Assembly: GCA_934086775.1 (NCBI GenBank)
Contig: CAKOIJ010000038.1
Span: 1 to 6,250, forward strand
DNA: 6,250 bases
Origin: an uncultured Bacilli bacterium
GTDB lineage: Bacteria > Bacillota_I > Bacilli_A > RF39 > UBA660
Reading direction: 5' to 3'
Shown: positions 1-5,089 of the stretch, piece after piece
Position numbering within the stretch: position 1 is the first letter of the stretch
Layout: every line of letters begins with the position of its first letter
Translations under genes and position numbers: made by a program
Notes under the pieces: model-generated
What the model saw: the letters and a program-made list of their open reading frames with translations, nothing else
The model's database searches: none
Told to the model about the DNA's origin: nothing

Positions 1-265
1 AATCACATTCAAATTCATCTTGAATTGTTTTATCTTTTTTATCTTTTTCTACATAATATTGTTTTAATTCATGTTCAACTTCATAAATTGTTTTTTCACC
101 TGTTACATTTTCTTGTAACAACTTTTCTAAATACTTAGATGGTTTTAAGTTATCAACTTCTTGAAGTCCAATAGCCATATCCCACTCTTGCTGTTTTACA
201 TAGTTTTTAGGTGTTTCTGTTTCAATATAATCATTTATACTTGAATCTAAATCTCTCTCGGACAT
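1..265 (-). CDS. Fic-family protein, N-terminal part with VbhA-like antitoxin segment (partial)
   Basis: The reading frame runs off the left edge after 88 codons; only the N-terminus is visible. Residues about 28-72 (from W28-DMAIGL, through NLKPSKYL, to VTGEKTIYEVEHELKQYY) resemble the small antitoxin VbhA fold found next to, or fused to the front of, Fic proteins in Bacillota. The acidic tail ending DEFECD resembles the linker before a Fic domain. Fic domains usually transfer AMP from ATP to target proteins, and VbhA-type helices block the ATP site through an (S/T)xxxE(G/N) motif. If V37-D38-N39 occupies that position, the usual Glu is Asp here and the Ser/Thr is missing. The ATG at 263-265 has a very good Shine-Dalgarno GGAGGTG five bases upstream and a consensus promoter just before it. 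The Fic catalytic HPFxxGNG motif would lie outside the window, so a stand-alone antitoxin followed by a separate fic gene is also possible. Family assignment is by recalled similarity, not a search. Confidence 0.6.
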   Translation of the reverse strand, partial: MSERDLDSSINDYIETETPKNYVKQQEWDMAIGLQEVDNLKPSKYLEKLLQENVTGEKTIYEVEHELKQYYVEKDKKDKTIQDEFECD

Positions 266-270
266 CTTAG

Positions 271-277
271 CACCTCC
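271..277 (-). promoter_or_regulatory. Shine-Dalgarno site of the Fic-type gene
   Basis: GGAGGTG on the minus strand, five bases before the ATG at 263-265. It is the strongest ribosome binding site in the window and fixes the start of this gene. Confidence 0.8.
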
Positions 278-286
278 ACTAATAAC

Positions 287-315
287 ATTATAACAAAAAA
301 GTTCCTATTTGTCAG
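287..315 (-). promoter_or_regulatory. Sigma-A type promoter of the Fic-type gene
   Basis: On the minus strand: -35 CTGACA (310-315), 17-base spacer, -10 TATAAT (287-292) preceded by the extended TG-T. The start of transcription would fall near 280, leaving a leader of about 15 bases that holds the Shine-Dalgarno site. The gene therefore has its own strong promoter, independent of the small RNA upstream. Confidence 0.75.
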
Positions 316-369
316 TATTATGCAAATAAAAAAGGAAATTTTAAAGTACAAATTCTTAGATTTTATATC

Positions 370-417
370 TTTGACAAATTTACTGGCAAAACGATAATTA
401 TCAATAAGTTTGTCAAA
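370..417. repeat. Inverted repeat with inner palindrome (possible operator or recombination site)
   Basis: Arms TTTGACAAATTTA (370-382) and the reverse complement of TTTGACAAACTTA (405-417) match at 12 of 13 positions and are separated by 22 bases. Inside the gap is a perfect 10-bp palindrome, gataattatc (393-402). No U-tract follows on either strand, so a terminator is unlikely. The site lies about 55 bases upstream of the Fic-type promoter. It could be an operator, or the arm or core sites of a recombinase; the sequence alone does not decide. Confidence 0.55.
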
Positions 418-440
418 AAATTTTAACTTATTTTAAATTT

Positions 441-464
441 GTGTACCTAAAAGTGTACCTAAAA
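441..464. repeat. Perfect 12-bp tandem direct repeat
   Basis: The unit gtgtacctaaaa occurs twice head to tail (441-452 and 453-464) with no mismatch. It lies between the small RNA terminator and the inverted repeat. A repeat period just over one helical turn would place two protein contacts on nearly the same DNA face, as in iterons, recombinase arm sites or regulator sites. Function is unknown. Confidence 0.7.
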
Positions 465-492
465 TTACTTAATAGGTCTAAAACCCTTATAA

Positions 493-522
493 AACAAACA
501 AAAAGTGGAGCCTTTCGGCTCC
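493..522 (-). terminator. Rho-independent terminator of the small RNA
   Basis: On the minus strand a 6-bp, GC-rich stem GGAGCC (517-522) / GGCTCC (507-512) closes a GAAA (GNRA) tetraloop. It is followed by AC and a T-rich tract TTTTTGTTTG. It ends the transcript that would start near 602. Confidence 0.8.
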
Positions 523-602
523 TTCAGGGGGTTTTGGTTGAATACACTCTCACCTTAAACATCGTAAGAACGTATCCGCATAGCATTTTCTCTACTATGC
601 TT
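500..602 (-). ncRNA. Putative small RNA of about 100 nt, family not recognised
   Basis: A near-consensus promoter (609-637) and a GC-rich intrinsic terminator (507-522) define a short minus-strand transcript with no plausible start codon and reading frame. The 5' end can form a hairpin GCATAG (595-600) / CTATGC (578-583) with an 11-base loop. A second weak element is CGT-TCTT-ACG (563-572). A third stem can form between GGTGAG and TTCAACC (about 537-555) with one bulged A. An unpaired ACCCCC stretch (about 527-532) lies just before the terminator hairpin, the kind of C-rich seed some Bacillota regulatory RNAs use against Shine-Dalgarno sites. I do not recognise 6S, SRP, tmRNA, RNase P, tracrRNA or a known riboswitch in it. 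Since termination occurs well before the next gene, a free small RNA is more likely than a leader, though an attenuated leader for the Fic-type gene cannot be excluded. Confidence 0.6.
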
Positions 603-608
603 AATTTA

Positions 609-637
609 ATAATATAATGTTTTTATTAAAAAGTCAA
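609..637 (-). promoter_or_regulatory. Promoter of the small RNA
   Basis: On the minus strand: -35 TTGACT (632-637), exactly 17 bases, -10 TATTAT (609-614). Transcription would start near 602, two or three bases before the first hairpin of the small RNA. Confidence 0.75.
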
Positions 638-680
638 TTGATTTTTTAATAAATATGTAAACTTTTTTAAATTATTTTAC

Positions 681-1340
681 TTACTCATTACTTTCAGCTT
701 CAATTTTTAATATCTTTTCCAAATCTTCTATTTCAGAATATATAAGTTCAACTGACATATCTATAAATCTATCAATATTTGAGATATTAAAAATAAATTC
801 TTTTTTCTTCTTTGAATTAACTATAATATCTATTAAATTTTCAAATAGCAAATTAAATTTATCATATGGTATTTCATTAATAATAGTCTTAATCTCTATA
901 TCCTTATAATTATTAATCCCCTCCAGATCTAAATCATACTTTTCAATAATTTGTATATTCAAATTAGTATAATCGTTATAAATATATAGCAAAGCCATAT
1001 CTCCATTAAGTTTAACCACAGTACCATCTAGTTTAGTTATTGTTCCATCCTTAATTATTTCACTCATAAAATACTTAAACCACAAATAATCAGTATATAA
1101 GTGAATAAAGTATCCCATAACAAAATCATCATCTAGATTATATTTATACTTATCCAAAAATCTTTCTATATTTGGCAAGTTAGAATCTTCTTCGTCAATA
1201 AAATGACTTATATTTCTTGATTCCCCTGCACATTTAGAAATATCAGGCGCTACTGCACCAAGTAACAACTTGTTTTCATCTCTATTTAATTTTTTATTCA
1301 ACTCTTTTGCTATAGCAGTGTGTATCATATATGATGCCAT
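681..1340 (-). CDS. Zinc-dependent phospholipase C-like metal hydrolase, uncharacterised
   Basis: A 219-residue protein resembling the small bacterial zinc-dependent phospholipase C-like family (Zn_dep_PLPC type). Visible signs are the start MASYMIH, the segment GAVAPDISK, an SHFID motif, and the helix GYFIHLYTDYLW. Likely metal ligands are H7, D33, H46, H80 and D84, numbered from the chosen ATG. These match the family pattern of an early His, an Asp after the first helices, a His after a loop, and HxxxD in a helix. The C-terminal half is helical, charged and not diagnostic. There is no signal peptide or membrane segment, so a cytoplasmic place is likely. Substrate is unknown; few relatives have been studied. 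A GTG three codons upstream (1347-1349) extends the frame, but the AGGTG Shine-Dalgarno (1347-1351) overlaps it and sits six bases before the ATG at 1338-1340, which favours the ATG. The gene is monocistronic with its own extended -10 promoter; no convincing terminator follows. Confidence 0.65.
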   Translation of the reverse strand: MASYMIHTAIAKELNKKLNRDENKLLLGAVAPDISKCAGESRNISHFIDEEDSNLPNIERFLDKYKYNLDDDFVMGYFIHLYTDYLWFKYFMSEIIKDGTITKLDGTVVKLNGDMALLYIYNDYTNLNIQIIEKYDLDLEGINNYKDIEIKTIINEIPYDKFNLLFENLIDIIVNSKKKKEFIFNISNIDRFIDMSVELIYSEIEDLEKILKIEAESNE

Positions 1341-1364
1341 TTTCTTCACCTATCTTTCTACTTA

Positions 1365-1373
1365 ATTTTACCA
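1365..1373 (-). promoter_or_regulatory. Extended -10 promoter of the Zn-PLC-like gene
   Basis: TG-G-TAAAAT on the minus strand (-10 TAAAAT at 1365-1370). The -35 region is weak. Transcription would start near 1358, giving a leader of about 18 bases with the AGGTG ribosome binding site. The block GTGGTAAAATTA is identical to the tsaB promoter, and TAGAAAG follows in both. Confidence 0.55.
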
Positions 1374-1465
1374 CAATATGCTAAAAAAAGATAGAAATAT
1401 AACCCGAAAAATCAAATGACATATTTTATACAATTTACTTAATTATAATTACAAACTAAAAAGAA

Positions 1466-2482
1466 TTAAATTTCTTCTAAACTTAATTCTTCGTGACTAT
1501 TAGCATTAACTGTCAAATCACTAAACTTATTATGCTCATATAAAACATAAGCAGCCGCTCCAATCATAGTTGCATTATCAGTACAATATTTTTTATCAGG
1601 AATAAACACCTTTACACCATTACTATTACACATATTAACTAAACTCTCTCTAATATAAGTATTAGAAGCAACTCCACCAGCTATACTGAAATTCTTCACA
1701 TTAAATTTTTTTAATGCAGAAAGGCTTTTATTAACAAGAGTATCAGTTATACACATTTGAAAAGAACATGCTATATCCTCTCTAACTACTTCTACCCCTC
1801 TTTGATTAGCATTATGCACTAAATTATTAACATGACTTTTAATACCACTAAAACTAAAATTAAATGACCCATCATCAAGTATCTTTGGCATATGATAAGT
1901 TGGCTTTCCAATTTTAGCAAGTTTCTCAACGTTAGGTCCTCCTGGATAGGGCATTCCAAGTATTCTAGCAACTTTATCATAACATTCACCAACCGCATCA
2001 TCAAGTGTTCTACCAATATACTTGAAACTACTTTCATTTTCCATATATATTAAATCAGTATGACCACCACTAATAACAAGACTAATAAGAGGATACTCTA
2101 ATGTATTATTAATATTACTTGCAAGAATATGGCCCATCATATGATTAACCTTAATAAATGGCTTATCATAAACCATAGCAAGTGTCTTAGCAGCTTCTAG
2201 ACCAACCAACAAACTACCAAGCAAACCAGGAGCATAAGTAACTGCAATTGCATCCATATCTTCCACTTTCATATTTGCCTTTTTTAAAGTTTCATCAATA
2301 ACTAAAGTAATATTTTCTAAATGAAGTCTACTAGCAACTTCAGGCACAACTCCCCCATACAACTTATGAACATCTATCTGAGTATTAACAACTGTTGCAA
2401 TATCCTCTTTTCCATTTTTAACAACACTAGCGCTTGTTTCATCACAGCTACTTTCAATAGCCAAAATATAAACATCCTTCAT
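1466..2482 (-). CDS. tsaD: tRNA N6-adenosine threonylcarbamoyltransferase TsaD
   Basis: TsaD transfers the threonylcarbamoyl group from threonylcarbamoyl-AMP to A37 of ANN-decoding tRNAs, making t6A, with TsaB and TsaE as partners in bacteria. The 338-residue protein has the usual family length and spans the whole ASKHA-type fold. It begins ILAIESSCDETSASV (about 6-20) and carries GGVVPEVASR (43-52), YAPGLLGSL (83-91), the metal site HMMGH (H114, H118), SGGHT (138-142), GGVASN (269-274), and the final metal ligand D302 in TDNATMIG. All key residues are present. The ATG shares one base with the rimI stop (TAATG), and a GGAGG (2493-2497) inside the end of rimI lies ten bases upstream, so translation is coupled. 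It is the last gene of the tsaB-rimI-tsaD operon. tsaE and tsaC/sua5 are not in this window. Confidence 0.97.
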   Translation of the reverse strand: MKDVYILAIESSCDETSASVVKNGKEDIATVVNTQIDVHKLYGGVVPEVASRLHLENITLVIDETLKKANMKVEDMDAIAVTYAPGLLGSLLVGLEAAKTLAMVYDKPFIKVNHMMGHILASNINNTLEYPLISLVISGGHTDLIYMENESSFKYIGRTLDDAVGECYDKVARILGMPYPGGPNVEKLAKIGKPTYHMPKILDDGSFNFSFSGIKSHVNNLVHNANQRGVEVVREDIACSFQMCITDTLVNKSLSALKKFNVKNFSIAGGVASNTYIRESLVNMCNSNGVKVFIPDKKYCTDNATMIGAAAYVLYEHNKFSDLTVNANSHEELSLEEI

Positions 2483-2811
2483 TAATTATCAGCCTCCATT
2501 ATTAAAGCATCATCATCTTTGTAATACTTTTCTCTAACATAAATAGTTTTAAAATTATAACTTTCATATAAATTAATAGCAACAAAATTTTTACTTCTAA
2601 CTTCTAACATAAAACGTACATTCTTATAATTACTAAATAAATAATCAAACAATATCTTACTAATACCTCTTCCTCTGGAACTTTCTTTAACAAAAACATC
2701 AATTATATTAATAGTATCAAGAACTTCAATAATAACATACCCTAGTTTCTCTCCATTAACTAAATAACTAATCTCAATTTTATAATTTTCCAACTTTTTA
2801 ACATCTATCAC
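2482..2811 (-). CDS. rimI: RimI-like N-acetyltransferase (GNAT), N-terminally short
   Basis: RimI acetylates the N-terminal amino group of ribosomal protein S18 in E. coli and is widely encoded with the t6A genes. This protein has the GNAT acetyl-CoA loop R46-G-R-G49-I-S51 after the beta strand INIIDVFV. It also has LEVRSKN, then LYESYNF, then YYKDDDALIM, the classic RimI C-terminal layout. The catalytic pair corresponding to E. coli E103 and Y115 appears as E70 and Y82 with identical spacing. At 109 residues it is about 35-40 residues shorter than usual. The first helices, which shape the peptide-binding side, are missing. The start is GTG (2809-2811), overlapping the tsaB stop (TAGTG), and an in-frame stop two codons upstream rules out a longer form. 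No other in-frame ATG occurs before M68. Acetyl-CoA binding looks intact; the substrate could differ from S18. Confidence 0.88.
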   Translation of the reverse strand: MIDVKKLENYKIEISYLVNGEKLGYVIIEVLDTINIIDVFVKESSRGRGISKILFDYLFSNYKNVRFMLEVRSKNFVAINLYESYNFKTIYVREKYYKDDDALIMEADN

Positions 2812-3344
2812 TAATTAACCCCGATTTCCTTGACATAATTAGCCCTCACCAAATGAGCAGGGACTGCATCATTCTTAAGTGCAAAATCAATTATTTTAGG
2901 AATATCCAAAGCCTCAGAAACTCTATGATAATTTTCATATAAGCTAATATCATGAACATATGTTTCATTAACTTCTGTTCCTTTAACATAATAACCTTTA
3001 GTATCTTCAATAATACATATTTTCATTCCTTCAAAAGAATCACTTACTAAATAAGCATCTAAAGTACTAACTAAATAAATAGGAACATTTAAAGTATAAG
3101 CAAGTGTCTTTCCAACACTTAGGCCTATTCTAAGTCCAGTAAAACTACCAGGTCCATTTACACTAACTATATTTTTTATATCTTTAAAACCAAGTTTATT
3201 TTCACTTAAAATATCTTTTATCATAGAAGTAAAATAAACAGCATGACTATAGTGACTCTCTTTAGTCTTAACAAATAAATTAGCCCCATTATAAAGCCCA
3301 ACTGTAATAATTTCACCATGAGTATCCAAAAACAAAGTATACAT
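2811..3344 (-). CDS. tsaB: tRNA threonylcarbamoyladenosine biosynthesis protein TsaB
   Basis: TsaB is the non-catalytic paralogue of TsaD and dimerises with it in the bacterial t6A complex. The 177-residue protein starts MYTLFLDTHGEIITVGLY, has SHYSHAVYFT (30-39) and the hallmark NGPGSFTGLRIG (63-74). It then has GKTLAY and VSTLDAY, and ends with PAHLVRANYVKEIG, the usual TsaB tail. It is about 50 residues shorter than E. coli TsaB, the deficit lying in the C-terminal subdomain. An open frame reaches 3407, but the first 21 of those codons overlap the promoter and the terminator upstream. The ATG at 3342-3344 matches the family N-terminus and has AGAAGTGA upstream, so I choose it. It is the first gene of its operon; its TAG stop overlaps the rimI GTG. 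Confidence 0.94.
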   Translation of the reverse strand: MYTLFLDTHGEIITVGLYNGANLFVKTKESHYSHAVYFTSMIKDILSENKLGFKDIKNIVSVNGPGSFTGLRIGLSVGKTLAYTLNVPIYLVSTLDAYLVSDSFEGMKICIIEDTKGYYVKGTEVNETYVHDISLYENYHRVSEALDIPKIIDFALKNDAVPAHLVRANYVKEIGVN

Positions 3345-3367
3345 AAAATCACTTCTTTCTAGAAATA

Positions 3368-3376
3368 ATTTTACCA
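3368..3376 (-). promoter_or_regulatory. Extended -10 promoter of tsaB-rimI-tsaD
   Basis: TG-G-TAAAAT on the minus strand (-10 at 3368-3373). The -35 region (TGGCAT, about 3391-3396) is weak and lies within the terminator of the preceding gene. Transcription would start near 3360, leaving a leader of about 15 bases. It shares GTGGTAAAATTA and the downstream TAGAAAG with the promoter at 1365-1373. Confidence 0.55.
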
Positions 3377-3381
3377 CTTTT

Positions 3382-3411
3382 AAAAAGAAAATGCCACCTA
3401 TAAGCATTTTC
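3382..3411 (-). terminator. Rho-independent terminator of the gpsA-HEPN operon
   Basis: On the minus strand GAAAATGC (3404-3411) pairs with GCATTTTC (3387-3394) around a 9-base loop, followed directly by TTTTT (3382-3386). The loop contains the TAG stop (3398-3400) of the 563-codon gene, so a ribosome finishing translation would cover the hairpin. Confidence 0.65.
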
Positions 3412-5089
3412 TTTCATCATATGAATCTATTTTTTTACTAACTAACTCATCTATAATGTAATGATTATTTGCTAAAAAATATAAAAAATCTAGAACTCCA
3501 ACTTCACACTTAAACGTTGTCTTACCTTCAAAAATATCTTCAAATATAATTTTTGCTGTAGAAAAATTATCTCCTCTACTTACAAAAAAATTTCCATGAG
3601 ATATAGAATTCCTAATACCATTAATAATAGACATATTCTTAAAATATAAGGCATTAGAATTAAAGTAATTTATTCCTTCGTCATAAGACTTGATTTCTAA
3701 ATTCAGATTACTAATTAAAGAATTTAATCCATTTATTCTATTGTTTAATAAATTAATTAATTTAACATTAGTACCTGAAATATTACTCAGTTGTGATTTA
3801 GTTCTTTCCAAGCTAGTATTTATTTTATTTAAATCCTTCAATCTTGCATTTTTTCTAATAACAATATCATTATATCTACCATCATCAATCGTATACTTAC
3901 TAACATTTATTTTAGACATATCTAATTTAGAATAATCTAAGCCATTTATTTCTTTATCAGTATACTGATTTTTATTTTCAAAAATATCATCTAACGAATA
4001 AGAAAACATACTACTGAAACAAGAAATCAAACTACAAGCAAGTTCCTCATAAGATAAAATCATATTTAAGTTAGGATAATTTTGCTGTCCATAATCTCTA
4101 ATTTTCGTAGTTTTAATCGTACCAGTTTTATAAATAGACTCTAAGGTAATTAAATTTCTTAAAAAATGCATAGTATTTTCATACTTATCATTTCCTAAAT
4201 ATATCTCTCCAACCTTCTCTATAACAAACTTAGCCTGATCATTAAAATTAGTTCCCTCATGAGTCATATCAAAAATACTTTTAGATAATTTTTCTACATC
4301 TGGTATATCAACTTTTATACAATTATATTCTATATCATACTTATCTTTATTATTATTGTAAAACTTATTAATAACTCTAATATCGGTGCTTCCTACATAC
4401 TCATCAATAACTTCTTCAATTCTTGCTTTTTCATCAAGACTAATTATCTTACCATCTTTTCTAGAAAGAGAAAAATTTAAACATTTCAAATTGTTAATAA
4501 ATGACTCTATTTCTTTAGGTGAAGAAAATGCTTTCTTTCTGTTATCCTGAAAATTGCCTATACTTAAAACTTTCTTTTCATAGACTTCAGACTTCAAACT
4601 AGTAATATAAATATTAAAGACATTAATAATAAAATATGCCAAATCATTTATATTAACAATAACATCTTTATTATCTATATTAAATATAATTCTAGAATGT
4701 TCTAAATCTAAATAAAATTCCCCATGAGCAAGTTTGTTTCTAATAGTAGCAAAAACATAAGATGCACTTCCTATTATGTGTCCATTAATACTATAACCTT
4801 TATCCTCTTTATTAGCTATGATAGAAATAGTTTTATTTAATGAACTCGAAAAAACCATTGACTCATAATTAAGATTTCCTACATTTTCAACTATTTCTTC
4901 TTTTAAAGATAACATAATATCACTTATAGTAGAAACCATACTAGCCATAATATATTTCTTATCAAGAATACACCTTTGCACATTTTCATCTAAATCAAAT
5001 GCTCTGTAATATAAATAATAAGAATACGCAAGATTCCCAATATAATAATCAGTTATACAATTTAACTTATTAATTTCATTCATAATCAT
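3398..5089 (-). CDS. Tandem-HEPN protein, candidate ribonuclease, unrecognised family
   Basis: I do not recognise this 563-residue protein as a named family. Two segments carry the R-N-x3-H-G signature of HEPN domains. The first is TIRNKLAHGEF (R117, N118, H122, G123); the second is GIRNSISHGNF (R493, N494, H498, G499). Each is preceded by a helix and followed by an aromatic/beta stretch ending in a matching IIF (134-136 and 514-516), then a hydrophobic helix (LAYFIINVF; LDFLYFLAN). This suggests a duplicated domain. In HEPN RNases the Arg and His form the active site, often at a dimer interface; two copies in one chain could form it internally. Between them are a mixed region (about 180-410) and a coiled-coil-like stretch (about 412-472). 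There is no signal peptide or clear membrane segment. The gene begins ATGA on the gpsA stop; M3 is an alternative start. Codon use looks like its neighbours, with no clear transfer signal. Defence, toxin or RNA-processing roles are inference only. Confidence 0.75.
   Translation of the reverse strand: MIMNEINKLNCITDYYIGNLAYSYYLYYRAFDLDENVQRCILDKKYIMASMVSTISDIMLSLKEEIVENVGNLNYESMVFSSSLNKTISIIANKEDKGYSINGHIIGSASYVFATIRNKLAHGEFYLDLEHSRIIFNIDNKDVIVNINDLAYFIINVFNIYITSLKSEVYEKKVLSIGNFQDNRKKAFSSPKEIESFINNLKCLNFSLSRKDGKIISLDEKARIEEVIDEYVGSTDIRVINKFYNNNKDKYDIEYNCIKVDIPDVEKLSKSIFDMTHEGTNFNDQAKFVIEKVGEIYLGNDKYENTMHFLRNLITLESIYKTGTIKTTKIRDYGQQNYPNLNMILSYEELACSLISCFSSMFSYSLDDIFENKNQYTDKEINGLDYSKLDMSKINVSKYTIDDGRYNDIVIRKNARLKDLNKINTSLERTKSQLSNISGTNVKLINLLNNRINGLNSLISNLNLEIKSYDEGINYFNSNALYFKNMSIINGIRNSISHGNFFVSRGDNFSTAKIIFEDIFEGKTTFKCEVGVLDFLYFLANNHYIIDELVSKKIDSYDERKCL

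Noticed and set aside
371..398. Plus-strand promoter TTGACA-16-GATAAT
   Set aside because: It fits the consensus, but no plus-strand gene follows and both boxes fall in the inverted repeat, which explains the match.
500..602. Small RNA as tracrRNA, SRP RNA, 6S RNA or tmRNA
   Set aside because: No anti-repeat or CRISPR array, no SRP GGAAG-type tip, no long 6S stem, and no tRNA-like ends are visible.
441..613. Plus-strand open frame through the tandem repeat and small RNA
   Set aside because: It has no ATG near its beginning, no ribosome binding site, and runs antisense through a stem-rich RNA gene.
1341..1349. Upstream GTG start of the Zn-PLC-like gene
   Set aside because: The GTG is part of the AGGTG Shine-Dalgarno site that serves the ATG at 1338-1340, and family members begin at M-x-S-Y.
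1380..1465. Terminator after tsaD
   Set aside because: Only a weak AAATAT/ATATTT pairing with a long loop precedes a T-run on the minus strand; not strong enough to annotate.
1819..2037. 72-codon open frame on the minus strand
   Set aside because: It lies wholly inside tsaD in another frame and shows no family pattern or ribosome binding site.
3345..3407. 21-codon N-terminal extension of tsaB
   Set aside because: It would cover the promoter and terminator, and the TsaB family N-terminus begins at the ATG 3342-3344.
3690..3935. 81-codon plus-strand open frame with hydrophobic residues
   Set aside because: It is antisense to the coiled-coil region of the HEPN gene; A+T-rich antisense of Asn/Lys/Leu codons gives such hydrophobic frames.
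4375..4400. GSTD in the HEPN protein (residues 233-236) as a nucleotidyltransferase (MNT) motif
   Set aside because: The required downstream DxD spacing is absent, so it does not form the partner domain of a HEPN-MNT pair.
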